A stretch of 64,000 nt of DNA from Shewanella sp. AS1 (GCF_021412565.1 NZ_JAKCLJ010000011.1:1-64000); one strand, 5' to 3'; shown: positions 1 through 8,686, counted from the stretch's first letter. The notes: a model not told the origin generated them from the letters alone. Made by a program: numbers and translations.

Positions 1-1
1 A

Positions 2-118
2 TATGTGACGGGGTATTACAGTCAGCTGAGACCACATCAATATAACGGTGGGCTGACACCCAATGAGTCAGAGCGAAGATATTGGCTTGAATACAAAACC
101 GTGGCCAATTTTAGTTGA
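2..118 (+). CDS. IS3-family transposase (OrfB), C-terminal end only
   Basis: Reading from base 2 gives 38 residues and a TGA stop. The text includes RPHQYNGGLTPNESERRYW and ends in KTVANFS, the usual tail of the DDE integrase domain of IS3-family transposases (the N-G-G-x-T/S-P motif near the C terminus). The rest of the protein lies left of the window, so nothing can be said about whether the element is intact. The stop codon overlaps the terminal inverted repeat of the element, as is common in this family. Confidence 0.85.
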   Translation, partial: YVTGYYSQLRPHQYNGGLTPNESERRYWLEYKTVANFS

Positions 119-126
119 CCACTACA
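104..126 (+). mobile_element. Right terminal inverted repeat of the IS3-family element
   Basis: The 23 bases from 104 to 126 cover the end of the transposase gene and finish in ACTACA, that is, with the terminal CA usual for IS3 ends (5'-TG...CA-3'). Its reverse complement begins TGTAGTGGTCAACTAAAA. A related end in the opposite orientation is found at 304-326. The exact boundary is inferred from the TG/CA rule; the left end and target duplication are outside the window. Confidence 0.65.
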
Positions 127-303
127 ATTAACAGTAGATTTATCAACACTGATGCTGCATATGTGTATAAAAAGCCTGAAAATCAAGAGAGGTTAATAAG
201 AAAGCGAGTAGCGGAAATGAAAGAGCAAACATTGGAAGAGGCTCATAGTTTGTTTATCAAGCAGCTTGAAAAGGCGGTAGAAGAATCAGAACTAAATTCA
301 TAG
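127..303 (+). pseudogene. AT-rich gene remnant joined to the IS end
   Basis: An open frame of about 58 residues runs from the IS end to a TAG at 301-303. It can be opened by a TTG at 115 inside the IS end, but no good ribosome site precedes it and there is no in-frame ATG before the middle. The peptide is hydrophilic and helical (KKPENQERLIRKRVAEMKEQ, then LFIKQLEKAVEE). It is probably the 3' part of a gene cut by the IS insertion, although a small intact gene using the IS end for its start is possible. I do not recognise a family. The stretch is much more AT-rich than the genes further right, which suggests recent acquisition. Confidence 0.35.
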
Positions 304-326
304 TGTAGTGGACGAGCAAATCTGGC
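304..326 (+). mobile_element. Solitary IS end related to the repeat at 104-126
   Basis: The sequence starting TGTAGTGGACGAGCAAATCT directly after the remnant's stop codon matches the reverse complement of 104-126 at 17 of 23 positions, including the first eight bases. It looks like the left end of a related IS3-type element. No transposase follows before the next gene, so it is a solo end or a decayed element. Bases 327-421 hold nothing else I can name. Confidence 0.4.
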
Positions 327-421
327 TGTCAGATTAGACGTTTTTAATACCCAAGATAATCGATAGATCACTAATTTAGTAGAATTACTAGCATGGAAAT
401 ATCCCCATAACAGCCATATTT

Positions 422-883
422 TTAGCGAGAAAATGATTTAGAATCAAGATGCTTTTCACTGAGGTAACCTACATCAATTTCTTGGCAATATAGGTCAATG
501 TCACGGCAGCCATCTATGAGACTATCAATGTGGATATTGAGAAATTCGGTATACATTTCATCACTAATGTTACTGTAAGAGCCGTAACCTAAAGCATACA
601 GCTGACTATCTGTCACCACGTAAAACCATTCTCGAGCGGGATGTATTCTGTGGCCCCAATAAAGCGTATGGAAGGTATGCTCCATTTCAGCCATGTCTTG
701 CACTTGAACAGCGCGATGAACATACATCGGATAAGGCGTAGAAGTATTAAAAAGTTCATTGGAACGCTGTATTGGATCGACAGACAGACCAATTTTAAAT
801 TCATTCTCTCTGCCCATGCCTTCGCTTCGGATAAAATAAATAAACCCTGGTCCTCGGTTATCATGCAGCTGTTGCTTTGCCAT
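422..883 (-). CDS. T5orf172 / GIY-YIG-like domain protein
   Basis: This 153-residue protein carries the T5orf172 (MUG113-type) domain, a branch of the GIY-YIG nuclease fold. GFIYFIRSEG (13-22) is the GIY-equivalent strand, FKIGLS (29-34) the YIG-equivalent, EMEHTFHTLY (66-75) the central helix with a likely catalytic or structural Glu, and REWFYV (84-89) the last core strand. The family includes phage T5 Orf172 and many phage and mobile-element proteins presumed to bind or cut DNA; activity here is inference. The ATG follows an AAGGTGAG ribosome site. It stands alone between IS debris and repeats, which fits an acquired gene. Residues 95-153 have no recognised domain. Confidence 0.75.
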   Translation of the reverse strand: MAKQQLHDNRGPGFIYFIRSEGMGRENEFKIGLSVDPIQRSNELFNTSTPYPMYVHRAVQVQDMAEMEHTFHTLYWGHRIHPAREWFYVVTDSQLYALGYGSYSNISDEMYTEFLNIHIDSLIDGCRDIDLYCQEIDVGYLSEKHLDSKSFSR

Positions 884-1018
884 GGCTATCTCACCTTTTC
901 ATTAACAAGATTCACGTTACTCCAAAACAAACACGGCTTTTTTCAAGAGAGTTGCTCTTAAATTAGCCTAACTTATAGTAATGTGAGCTGGAGCATTTTG
1001 ATTATTAACTCTAACACG

Positions 1019-1450
1019 CTTCTGTCCAAAAATTATTTTGCTTCTGATTATCGGAGTCATATTCGTAAGGTTTAATCGAAGTGATGGATAGCTGAGTGTA
1101 GGTGCGGCTGAGGCCTTCGATTTCAGGGATGAAATCGTGGAGCGCCCACGGATGGGTTTACAGCGTGCCTCAGAAGTAACTACACGTAAGCTCACCACAG
1201 GTAATGAGCTTACCATCAAGTTAAAGTTTAAAAACTGCTTTTGTCCAAAAGTTACTCATAAGCTCAAATCGAAGAAATGATAGATACGGGTGTAGGTGCG
1301 GCTGAGACCTTCGACAGCAAGGCCGCTCCTTGACATCCGTCACCACGGCATTTGTGAATCCATTCACATCAGATGCTGTCGTAGAGCTTACAGGGACGTA
1401 CTTGCAGCGAGTCGAAGCAGTACCTGCACGGCATCTATCTCAGCTAAATA
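1019..1450. repeat. Two diverged direct copies of a ~195-bp dispersed-type repeat
   Basis: Two blocks share the same order of segments. Each has a CTT(C/T)TGTCCAAAA segment, then TCGAAG(T/A)(G/A)ATG, then GTGTAGGTGCGGCTGAG(G/A)CCTTCGA, at 1096-1120 and 1290-1314, an offset of 194 bp. The blocks diverge after that. The first continues with an inverted motif (GATTTCAGGGATGAAATC). No convincing gene lies in 968-1550; frames through the blocks are short and lack ribosome sites. From memory, elements of this type recur in Shewanella genomes, but copy number cannot be checked here. Confidence 0.5.
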
Positions 1451-1556
1451 TTGCATAATTGATTTAACGTCTCACAACTCGCAGATTTCACTCCTAAAGC
1501 CCGTTAAACTAACTTTATAAAGCCATAGCTCGCCCGAACAAGTAATAGGATTGAAG

Positions 1557-2687
1557 ATGCAGTCATTCACCCATTTAGGTAACGCTAAACTGATTTTCGG
1601 TAACGGCAAAATAGCCCAATTACCGGGTTTAGTGGCCGCCTATGGTTCGGTATTGATACTGACGGGGCGGCATTTTGTCACCACAGCCATCTGGAGTGAG
1701 CTGCAGCGCCAATTCGCTGCTGCGGGTATTCTTGTTCATCACCAGCTAGTGACCGACGAGCCGACACCCGAGGTGATAGACACGCTCACCCAATTTGCTA
1801 AACAGCAACAGGTCACAGCTGTGATTGCCATCGGTGGCGGCAGCGTGCTGGATGCAGGCAAAGCGGTGGCGGCCATTGTGTGTCATCAGGGCTCAGTCAT
1901 GGATTACCTGGAAGGGGTTGGCAGTAGAACACCGACCGCCGCAACGCTGCCGCTCATCGCCGTGCCTACCACTGCGGGTACGGGCAGCGAGGCGACTAAG
2001 AATGCGGTGATAGGCCAAAAGGGGGAGCGCGCATTTAAAAAGTCTCTGCGTCACGATGCCTATATTCCGCCCATTGCCTTAATCGACCCGCAACTGAGTG
2101 TCGGCACGCCTGCCTCGATCACTCTCGCCTGCGCCATGGATGCCTTTTGCCAGTTGTTGGAATCTTTCGTTTCGACCACCGCCACCCCAATAAGCGATGC
2201 CCTCGCCCTGCAAGGCATCCAGCTGTTTGCCAAGGGCAGCCGATTATTTAGGGAAGATCTTTATGGTACAGATGAGGAGCCTGAGCTTAGGGGACAGCTT
2301 GCGCTTGCGGCCTACCTGTCGGGGCTGAGCCTGGCCAATGCGGGGCTAGGCACGGTTCACGGGCTGGCTGGGCCACTAGGCGCCGCCTGCAATATTCCCC
2401 ACGGCGCCGCCTGCGGCCTATTGTTGGCGCCGGTATTTGGCCGATTGCTGGATAAGGCACCATTGGAAAAATTCTCCCAGGCGCGGGCAATACTGTTTCC
2501 GCAGGGGATGAGCGATCTTGAAGCAATCGAACAATTTTCCCAATGGGCAGCCCCCTTGGGACGGCTGTCGCATCATGGCTTAAGCGCAGACAAAATCGCT
2601 ACTGTGGTGAGTCAGGCCAACAATAAGAACTCACCCATCACACTCGATGAGGGTGAGATGAAACAGCTGTTGGCGCAACTGCTGTGA
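1557..2687 (+). CDS. Iron-containing (type III) alcohol dehydrogenase
   Basis: A 376-residue member of the group III metal-dependent alcohol dehydrogenases, cytosolic NAD(P)-dependent enzymes that interconvert alcohols and aldehydes. The N half has the nucleotide site GGGSVLDAGK (93-102) and PTTAGTGSEAT (137-147). The C half has the metal region: Asp195, His268 in GTVHGLAGP and His282 in IPHGAACG. The usual first His of the ligand set (D-x3-H) is Gln199 here (MDAFCQ), so iron binding may be altered. The ATG at 1557 has AGGA six bases upstream and is preferred over the TTG at 1551. The gene stands alone and converges on typA. Substrate cannot be told. Confidence 0.85.
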   Translation: MQSFTHLGNAKLIFGNGKIAQLPGLVAAYGSVLILTGRHFVTTAIWSELQRQFAAAGILVHHQLVTDEPTPEVIDTLTQFAKQQQVTAVIAIGGGSVLDAGKAVAAIVCHQGSVMDYLEGVGSRTPTAATLPLIAVPTTAGTGSEATKNAVIGQKGERAFKKSLRHDAYIPPIALIDPQLSVGTPASITLACAMDAFCQLLESFVSTTATPISDALALQGIQLFAKGSRLFREDLYGTDEEPELRGQLALAAYLSGLSLANAGLGTVHGLAGPLGAACNIPHGAACGLLLAPVFGRLLDKAPLEKFSQARAILFPQGMSDLEAIEQFSQWAAPLGRLSHHGLSADKIATVVSQANNKNSPITLDEGEMKQLLAQLL

Positions 2688-2770
2688 TCTGAACCTACCG
2701 ACAAATACTTATGATGCTCTGTCATCCTCTGTTATATCCTGTTATCCATAAGACCATAGGACAAGAAATA

Positions 2771-2806
2771 AAGAAGCCCCGAGCATTGCTGCTTGGGGCT
2801 TCTTTT
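2771..2806. terminator. Bidirectional terminator between alcohol dehydrogenase and typA
   Basis: GAAGCCCC and GGGGCTTC form a GC-rich stem around a loop with an A run on one side and a T run on the other. It can therefore stop transcription from both converging genes. Confidence 0.85.
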
Positions 2807-2894
2807 GATCGAAGGGTCTTGGTCGAAAGGGCTTAGTTTAAAGGGCTTGGCGCGAGCTTCGCACCTAAAAGGTGCAGCTGGCGAATGCTTGCAA

Positions 2895-4718
2895 TTAAGC
2901 GTCTTTCGAGGCGCGGCTGGCGCGCTTACGATCGTTTTCAGTCAGGTGACGCTTACGCACACGAATGCTCAGTGGCGTTACTTCTACCAACTCGTCATCA
3001 TCGATAAACTCAAGCGCCTGCTCAAGGGTCATCTGAATGTGTGGTGTCAATACCTGTGCTTCATCGGTACCCGATGCGCGCATGTTAGTCAGCTGCTTAC
3101 CTTTCAGACAGTTTACTGTCAGGTCGTTGGCACGAGAGTGAATACCCACAACCTGACCCTCGTAAACTTCTGCGGCGTGACCTATCATCAGACGACCGCG
3201 ATCCTGCAGACCGAACAGAGCGAATGTCAGTGCTTTACCCGTTGCGTTAGAGATCAACACGCCGTTCTGACGCTGACCAATATCGCCACCTTTCACTGGA
3301 CCATAGTGGTCGAATGAATGGTAGATCAGACCCGTGCCCGAAGTGGCTGTCATAAACTCGGTTTGGAAACCGATCAGGCCACGGCTTGGAATGATAAAGT
3401 CAATACGCACACGGCCTTTCCCGTCTGGCTGCATGTCACGCATGTCGGCCTTACGCATACCTAGCTTCTCGATCACTGTACCTTGATGCTCTTCTTCCAC
3501 ATCCACAGTCAGGGTTTCGTAAGGCTCGCATTTCTCGCCATCGATAGTCTTAACGATAACTTCTGGACGAGAAACGGCTAACTCGTAGCCTTCGCGGCGC
3601 ATGTTCTCAATCAGGATAGACAAGTGCAGCTCACCACGACCCGATACACGGAAACGATCTGGGCTGTCGGTCTCTTCCACACGCAGTGCCACGTTGTGTA
3701 CCAGTTCCTGTTGCAAACGCTCAAGGATGTTACGTGAGGTCACGTATTTACCTTCTTTACCCGCAAATGGTGAGGTGTTGACCTGGAAGGTCATGGTCAG
3801 AGTCGGTTCGTCAACTGAAAGTGGTGGCAGCGCTTCTGCCGCGCCAGCCGCACAAACTGTGTCAGAAATCTTCAGTTCGCCAAGACCGGTGATCGCCACG
3901 ATATCGCCGGCGTTAGCCTCACTCACTTCGTGGCGTTCTAACCCCATGTAACCTAATACTTGACCAACCTTGCCGTTACGTGTCTTACCATCGGCACCAA
4001 CCACAGTTACCTGCTGGTTTACCTTGACGCTGCCGCGCTTGATGCGACCCACGCCGATAACACCCACGTAAGAGTTGTAATCCAGCTGAGAGATCTGCAT
4101 CTGGAAAGCACCTTCGGCATCGGCGTCAGGTGAAGATACTTTTTCAACGATAGTTTCAAACAGTGGCGTCATATCTTCGCCAGCTTCGTCTGGGTCCAGG
4201 GTCGCAAAACCGTTCAGTGCAGATGCGTACACGATAGGGAAGTCCAGCTGTTCGTCTGTAGCGCCTAAGTTGTCGAATAGGTCGAATACTTGGTCGATTA
4301 CCCAATCAGGGCGCGCGCCTGGACGGTCGATCTTGTTGATCACCACGATTGGCTTTAAGCCTTGAGCGAAGGCTTTCTTGGTCACGAAACGGGTTTGCGG
4401 CATTGGGCCATCAACGGCATCAACCAGCAGCAGAACACAGTCAACCATAGAAAGTACACGCTCAACCTCACCACCGAAGTCGGCGTGGCCTGGGGTGTCA
4501 ACGATGTTGATACGGTAATCGTTCCACTTGATGGCAGTATTTTTCGCCAGAATCGTGATCCCACGTTCCTTTTCAAGATCGTTGGAATCCATCACCCGCT
4601 CAGCGGCCTCTCCTCGAGTCTCAAGGGTTCCAGACTGTGCCAGCAACTTATCAACCAGGGTCGTTTTACCATGGTCAACGTGTGCAATAATGGCGATGTT
4701 ACGTAAATTCTCTAACAC
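2895..4718 (-). CDS. typA: Ribosome-associated GTPase TypA/BipA
   Basis: This translational GTPase (607 residues, the same length as E. coli BipA) acts on the ribosome, aiding 50S assembly and growth in cold or other stress. G1 is [10 protein letters not shown] near the N terminus; [11 protein letters not shown] is the switch region, DTPGHADF is G3 and [12 protein letters not shown] is G4. Domains II, III, V and the BipA-specific C-terminal domain follow, ending [21 protein letters not shown] place the start at the GTG at 4718, giving [18 protein letters not shown], because AGAGG lies seven bases upstream and the length then matches the family; the upstream ATGs at 4757 and 4736 are poorer. 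A hairpin sits in its leader at 4750-4783. Confidence 0.95.
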   Translation of the reverse strand: MLENLRNIAIIAHVDHGKTTLVDKLLAQSGTLETRGEAAERVMDSNDLEKERGITILAKNTAIKWNDYRINIVDTPGHADFGGEVERVLSMVDCVLLLVDAVDGPMPQTRFVTKKAFAQGLKPIVVINKIDRPGARPDWVIDQVFDLFDNLGATDEQLDFPIVYASALNGFATLDPDEAGEDMTPLFETIVEKVSSPDADAEGAFQMQISQLDYNSYVGVIGVGRIKRGSVKVNQQVTVVGADGKTRNGKVGQVLGYMGLERHEVSEANAGDIVAITGLGELKISDTVCAAGAAEALPPLSVDEPTLTMTFQVNTSPFAGKEGKYVTSRNILERLQQELVHNVALRVEETDSPDRFRVSGRGELHLSILIENMRREGYELAVSRPEVIVKTIDGEKCEPYETLTVDVEEEHQGTVIEKLGMRKADMRDMQPDGKGRVRIDFIIPSRGLIGFQTEFMTATSGTGLIYHSFDHYGPVKGGDIGQRQNGVLISNATGKALTFALFGLQDRGRLMIGHAAEVYEGQVVGIHSRANDLTVNCLKGKQLTNMRASGTDEAQVLTPHIQMTLEQALEFIDDDELVEVTPLSIRVRKRHLTENDRKRASRASKDA

Positions 4719-4749
4719 GGATAAACCTCTTACCATCAAAAAAATAGGA

Positions 4750-4783
4750 TATTGCAATAGCCTTAATAATAGCTATTGCAATA
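4750..4783 (-). promoter_or_regulatory. Hairpin in the typA 5' leader
   Basis: A perfect 12-bp inverted repeat, TATTGCAATAGC / GCTATTGCAATA, with a 10-base loop lies about 32 bases before the typA start. In the typA RNA it is followed, six bases later, by seven U residues. It could be a weak attenuator or a temperature-sensitive structure controlling typA. Only the repeat itself is seen; the role is inferred. Confidence 0.5.
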
Positions 4784-4869
4784 AAAAACGCGTCATTCTA
4801 CTCTAGCGGAGGGCTCACGCACAGGATTATTTTTTAGTCAGCCATGAATAGCCATGTTTATCATGGTGC

Positions 4870-4883
4870 GCACCAAGATGGTG
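4870..4883. promoter_or_regulatory. NtrC site 1 upstream of glnA
   Basis: GCACCAAGATGGTG matches the NtrC dyad (TGCACC-N5-GGTGCA). It lies about 136 bp upstream of the predicted sigma-54 start of glnA, near the position of the strong enhancer at E. coli glnAp2. Confidence 0.75.
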
Positions 4884-4908
4884 ATTGCACCACAAGAAAG
4901 CAATGTGC

Positions 4909-4924
4909 GCACCAAGACAGTGCA
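4909..4924. promoter_or_regulatory. NtrC site 2 upstream of glnA
   Basis: GCACCAAGACAGTGCA is a second NtrC dyad, about 97 bp upstream of the predicted glnA start and some 40 bp (about four helix turns) from site 1. That spacing would place both dimers on the same DNA face. Confidence 0.7.
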
Positions 4925-4987
4925 AATCTAGCCCATTCGCTTCCCCCGCATTTAAACAATCCACTAGCTATCAATAAGTTAACACTT

Positions 4988-5004
4988 TGGCATGACTCTG
5001 GCTT
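4988..5004 (+). promoter_or_regulatory. Sigma-54 promoter of glnA
   Basis: TGGCATGACTCTGGCTT has the invariant GG (4989-4990) and GC (5001-5002) exactly ten bases apart, as sigma-54 -24/-12 elements require. Transcription should start near 5013, giving a leader of roughly 70 bases before the glnA ATG at 5086. Confidence 0.75.
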
Positions 5005-5085
5005 ATCACTGTGCAGAGCCGCGCTAAGCGCAACCTTGAATTAGTGAATGCAGGGCAGCCCCTCTACCTACTTGGAGAATTAAGC

Positions 5086-6495
5086 ATGTCAGTTGAATCA
5101 GTTTTACAACAGATCGAAGAGTTTGAAGTTAAGTTTGTTGACCTACGCTTTACCGACACTAAAGGTAAAGAGCAGCACGTTTCTATTCCATCTCATCAAG
5201 TTGATGCTGACTTCTTTGAAGACGGTAAGATGTTCGATGGTTCCTCTATCGCGGGCTGGAAAGGGATCAACGAGTCTGACATGGTATTAATGCCAGACCC
5301 ATCTTCTTTCGTTTTGGATCCCTTTACTGAAGAAGTTACTGCCCTTATTCGCTGCGATATTTTAGAGCCTAGCACTATGACAGGTTACGACCGTGACCCA
5401 CGCTCTATCGCTAAGAAAGCCGAAGAATACTTAGTCTCTACCGGTATTGCTGACACAGTGCTGATTGGGCCAGAGCCAGAGTTTTTCCTGTTCGACGACG
5501 TTAAGTTTGGTGCAGATATGTCAGGCTGTTTCGTTAAGCTTGATGCCAAAGAAGCGGCTTGGAACTCAGGAACTTCCTATGAAGATGGCAACACGGGTCA
5601 CCGTCCGTTCGTGAAAGGCGGTTACTTCCCAGTAGCGCCTGTCGATTCTTCACAGGATCTACGTAGCGCCATGTGTCTTATCCTTGAAGAGATGGGCCAG
5701 GTTGTTGAAGCACACCACCATGAAGTGGCTACAGCGGGTCAGAACGAAATCGCTACTCGTTTTAACACTTTAACTAACAAAGCCGATGAAATTCAGATCC
5801 TTAAATATGTGATTCACAACACGGCTCATGCCTATGGCAAGACAGCGACTTTCATGCCTAAACCAATCGTTGGCGACAACGGTAGCGGCATGCACGTTCA
5901 CCAATCACTGGCTAAAGACGGTGTTAACTTGTTCTCTGGTGACAAGTACGCGGGTCTGAGTGAAACTGCCCTTTACTACATAGGCGGTATCATCAAGCAC
6001 GCTCGCGCGCTGAACGCTTTCACTAACCCAAGCACTAACTCATACAAGCGTCTGGTACCACACTTCGAAGCGCCTGTTATGTTGGCATATTCGGCACGTA
6101 ACCGCTCTGCTTCTATCCGCATCCCTGTGGTACCAAGCCCGAAAGCACGCCGTATCGAGACTCGCTTCCCAGATCCAACGGCTAACCCATACTTAGCATT
6201 CGCAGCGCTGCTGATGGCGGGTCTTGACGGTATCCAAAACAAGATCCACCCAGGCGATGCCATGGATAAAGACTTGTATGATCTACCCGCTGAAGAAGCG
6301 GCTGAGATCCCACAAGTGGCAACCTCTCTGGAAAATGCACTGGAAAACCTGGATGCAGACCGTGAGTTCCTGACTAAGGGCGGCGTATTCTCTAACGACT
6401 TCATCGACTCTTACATCGCGCTGAAAAAGGCCGAGGCAGAAAAAGTATCTCGCACCACTCACCCAGTTGAGTTCGAACTCTATTACAGTTTGTAA
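5086..6495 (+). CDS. glnA: Glutamine synthetase, type I
   Basis: A 469-residue GSI-beta enzyme that makes glutamine from glutamate, ammonia and ATP; it is a cytosolic dodecamer. Visible motifs include [16 protein letters not shown] (near residue 50), [20 protein letters not shown] (ATP/metal loop), the glutamate-binding segment NRSASIRIP, and KDLYDLP near the C terminus, which carries the adenylylated tyrosine. The start is the ATG at 5086 with GGAG upstream; the longer frame from 5011 covers the predicted promoter leader. The NtrC sites and sigma-54 promoter in front show nitrogen control, and ntrBC lies 5 kb downstream. Adenylylation by GlnE is expected from the conserved tyrosine. Confidence 0.98.
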   Translation: MSVESVLQQIEEFEVKFVDLRFTDTKGKEQHVSIPSHQVDADFFEDGKMFDGSSIAGWKGINESDMVLMPDPSSFVLDPFTEEVTALIRCDILEPSTMTGYDRDPRSIAKKAEEYLVSTGIADTVLIGPEPEFFLFDDVKFGADMSGCFVKLDAKEAAWNSGTSYEDGNTGHRPFVKGGYFPVAPVDSSQDLRSAMCLILEEMGQVVEAHHHEVATAGQNEIATRFNTLTNKADEIQILKYVIHNTAHAYGKTATFMPKPIVGDNGSGMHVHQSLAKDGVNLFSGDKYAGLSETALYYIGGIIKHARALNAFTNPSTNSYKRLVPHFEAPVMLAYSARNRSASIRIPVVPSPKARRIETRFPDPTANPYLAFAALLMAGLDGIQNKIHPGDAMDKDLYDLPAEEAAEIPQVATSLENALENLDADREFLTKGGVFSNDFIDSYIALKKAEAEKVSRTTHPVEFELYYSL

Positions 6496-6510
6496 TCTTC
6501 AGTCTTAATG

Positions 6511-6543
6511 AAAAAAACCGCCAAATCACGGCGGTTTTTTTAT
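6511..6543 (+). terminator. glnA terminator
   Basis: AAAAAACCGCC / GGCGGTTTTTT, a short GC stem with a four- to five-base loop and a T run, begins 15 bases after the glnA stop. Confidence 0.9.
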
Positions 6544-6649
6544 GTATAAATTCATCTTAACTATTCGATTTTTGCCGCTTTAAAGATATTTATCTTTAAT
6601 GACAAACTGCTATCATAAACAGGCCGTTAATCTAAAATAGAACTCCAAT

Positions 6650-7474
6650 ATGTCGATCCGAAACCCTTTCGAGTGCTTCACTTGGAAAAGCGATATTTTT
6701 AGTTGTGACAGTAATGATATTGACACCTTTTACGAGCGTTTAGCCGAGCAAGTTTCTCGCTTGGGATTACAGGAAAGAAAGCTGGGACAAACTGGCGATT
6801 ACCCGATTAATTTCTATCAGTCTCCGGCGCAGAAAGCGGGGCAACCTTCAATCCTCATCAGCGCCGGTTTTCATGGTGAAGAGTCTGCCGGCCCCTGGGG
6901 ATTGCTCTATTTCCTCAATGAACTTGAGCCTGAGCTGTTCCAGCAACTTAACATCAGCCTTCTGCCACTGGCTAACCCAACAGGCTTTAAGAAAGGCCAT
7001 AGATTCAATAACTCAGGCGAAAACCCCAATCGAGGCTATTTCGTCGAGAATGGTCGCGGTAAGGTAGATGAGACCAGCTCTAATGAAGGTAAAATTCTGA
7101 TCGAGCACACTCAATTGCTGCAGGCGGCCAGTAAAAATGGCATCTTGACCTGCCATGAAGATGTGCTGCAGAAAAACACCTATATCTACTCGTTCGAGGC
7201 CAATCAGACCCCGGGCAAGTTCAGCCGCGCCCTGCGTGACACTTTAGGGCAATACTTCCCTATCGCCGAGGATGGCTTAATCGATGACTGTCCTATAGAA
7301 GATGGCATTATTTTCAACCACTTCGATACCTCATTCGAAGCCTTCTTGGTACGCCTCGGCGCCAGTGTCGGTGTCTGTAGCGAAACCCCGGCGCTGCAAA
7401 GTTTTGACCGGCGCGTTATGGCCAATGCCGCGATTATGCAGCGCTTCGTCGAACTAACACTAGAAAAGAAGTAA
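6650..7474 (+). CDS. M14-family zinc carboxypeptidase-like protein
   Basis: A 274-residue protein with M14/succinylglutamate-desuccinylase-type metallopeptidase features. SAGFHGEESAGPWG gives the zinc-binding H-x-x-E, NPNRGYF is the substrate-carboxylate binding N-R motif, TCHEDV supplies the third zinc ligand, and CSETPA a late Glu. There is no signal peptide, so it should be cytosolic. The natural substrate (peptide, N-acyl amino acid or similar) cannot be told. It sits alone between glnA and a convergent PLP-enzyme gene, with a terminator on each side, so it is probably transcribed on its own. Confidence 0.8.
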   Translation: MSIRNPFECFTWKSDIFSCDSNDIDTFYERLAEQVSRLGLQERKLGQTGDYPINFYQSPAQKAGQPSILISAGFHGEESAGPWGLLYFLNELEPELFQQLNISLLPLANPTGFKKGHRFNNSGENPNRGYFVENGRGKVDETSSNEGKILIEHTQLLQAASKNGILTCHEDVLQKNTYIYSFEANQTPGKFSRALRDTLGQYFPIAEDGLIDDCPIEDGIIFNHFDTSFEAFLVRLGASVGVCSETPALQSFDRRVMANAAIMQRFVELTLEKK

Positions 7475-7538
7475 GCTGGGGAAAAGTAAGCAGGGGAAAC
7501 GCCCCTGAGAGATGCTAGCTTAGCCGAGATAACGCGCT

Positions 7539-7575
7539 AAAGGCTTCCCTTGCCTAAGACAAGGGAAGCCTTTTT
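7539..7575. terminator. Bidirectional terminator
   Basis: AAAGGCTTCCCTTG / CAAGGGAAGCCTTT is a long perfect stem with a seven-base loop and A/T runs on both sides, between the M14 gene and the convergent PLP-enzyme gene. Confidence 0.9.
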
Positions 7576-7576
7576 G

Positions 7577-8686
7577 TTAAGCAAACTGCTGTAATACCTC
7601 GATTAAACTCGCAATATCACTGTCATCGTTGTAGATATGGGGTGAAACCCGTATGCCACTCTGACGCTGATCGACACTGATCTTAGCCTGTTCTAGGGCT
7701 TGCATTACCGCCCCTTGTCGCTCACCAAACTGCAAAATCATAGTGCCGCTGCGCCGCTCATGGGCTCTAGGCGAGACAAACTGCTCACCTAAAACAGCCG
7801 CCACTTTATCTATCTGCTGCTGGTTATGCTGTCTCACCACTTCTACACCCAGCTTAGCGAAGAAGTCTATGCTGTGACCGGCTATCGCGTAAGGCGCAAC
7901 CGAGGGGGTACCGCCCCAGAACTTAAGCGCCGAGGGGTGATAGCGGAACTGGTGAATATCGAACTCGAACGGATTCTCATGGCTAAACCAACCAACATCC
8001 TTAGGCTGGCAGGCGTCAATATGATCTTCATGCAGCCACAGATACGCCGCGCCCGGCCCGCCACAAAGCCATTTAACGCTTGAACCAATCATAAAATCGG
8101 GTGCAAGCGCGGTTAAATCTATGGGCAGGACACCGGCCGATTGCGCCACATCGATAATCGAGAGGCTATTATTGGCCTTCGCAAGCTTGATCACCTCACC
8201 AATGGGCGCCTGCTGCCCGGTATTGGAATAGGCGTGACTGATAAAGACCAAGTCCACATCAGATTTAAGATGATCCGCCCACACCTGAGGATCGGTCACA
8301 TCCAGCTCTCTGGCGATAAAGCGTAACTGGCAATGGGGCAAGGCCTGACGCAGCGCAAAACCCATGCTGGGAAAGTCGATTTCGCTCATCAAGATCACGG
8401 CGCCCTCGCGGGTGAGCCGTGGCAGCGACATGACCAATTTGGTCAATGCGCTGGAGAGGTTCACCTGAGGGCAAAACTGGCGCTGATTGCTGTTAAAGAG
8501 TTTGGCAAGGCCAGAAGTAAAGTGGTCGATAGCCCCTAACCACTCACCCCATGGCTCACGGCTCGAACCTTGCCATGGCGCAAAAACAGCCTGATGAAAC
8601 GCAGCTTCGCTACTCTTCAAGGGGCGACCCACAGAGTGATTCAGCAGATAGATGCCATCGGCCAAGATAAAATTATCCTGCTGCAT
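7577..8686 (-). CDS. PLP-dependent class V aminotransferase, kynureninase-like
   Basis: A 369-residue fold-type I PLP enzyme. IIDVAQSAGVLPIDL holds the PLP-contacting Asp, and SSVKWLCGGPGAAYLW has the Schiff-base Lys in a context close to kynureninase (S-Y-K-Y-L-N-G-G-P-G). The N terminus LNHSVGRPL resembles the kynureninase N-S-L-G start. It is shorter than usual kynureninases (about 410-420). Its start codon directly abuts the stop of the PrnB-like gene upstream, so the two are surely cotranscribed and probably act in one pathway. Likely reaction: hydrolysis or beta-elimination on a tryptophan-derived amino acid. True kynureninase activity is possible but not shown; a desulfurase-like role is less likely. 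Confidence 0.8.
   Translation of the reverse strand: MQQDNFILADGIYLLNHSVGRPLKSSEAAFHQAVFAPWQGSSREPWGEWLGAIDHFTSGLAKLFNSNQRQFCPQVNLSSALTKLVMSLPRLTREGAVILMSEIDFPSMGFALRQALPHCQLRFIARELDVTDPQVWADHLKSDVDLVFISHAYSNTGQQAPIGEVIKLAKANNSLSIIDVAQSAGVLPIDLTALAPDFMIGSSVKWLCGGPGAAYLWLHEDHIDACQPKDVGWFSHENPFEFDIHQFRYHPSALKFWGGTPSVAPYAIAGHSIDFFAKLGVEVVRQHNQQQIDKVAAVLGEQFVSPRAHERRSGTMILQFGERQGAVMQALEQAKISVDQRQSGIRVSPHIYNDDSDIASLIEVLQQFA

Noticed and set aside
641..961. Plus-strand 106-aa frame opposite the T5orf172 gene
   Set aside because: The minus-strand frame has a domain match and a ribosome site; this one has neither.
1296..1520. 74-aa frame inside the second dispersed-repeat block
   Set aside because: No ribosome site; its start is in the repeat core and it has no recognisable features.
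2793..3317. Plus-strand 174-aa frame opposite the typA 3' end
   Set aside because: It is a shadow of typA; no ribosome site and the terminator lies at its start.
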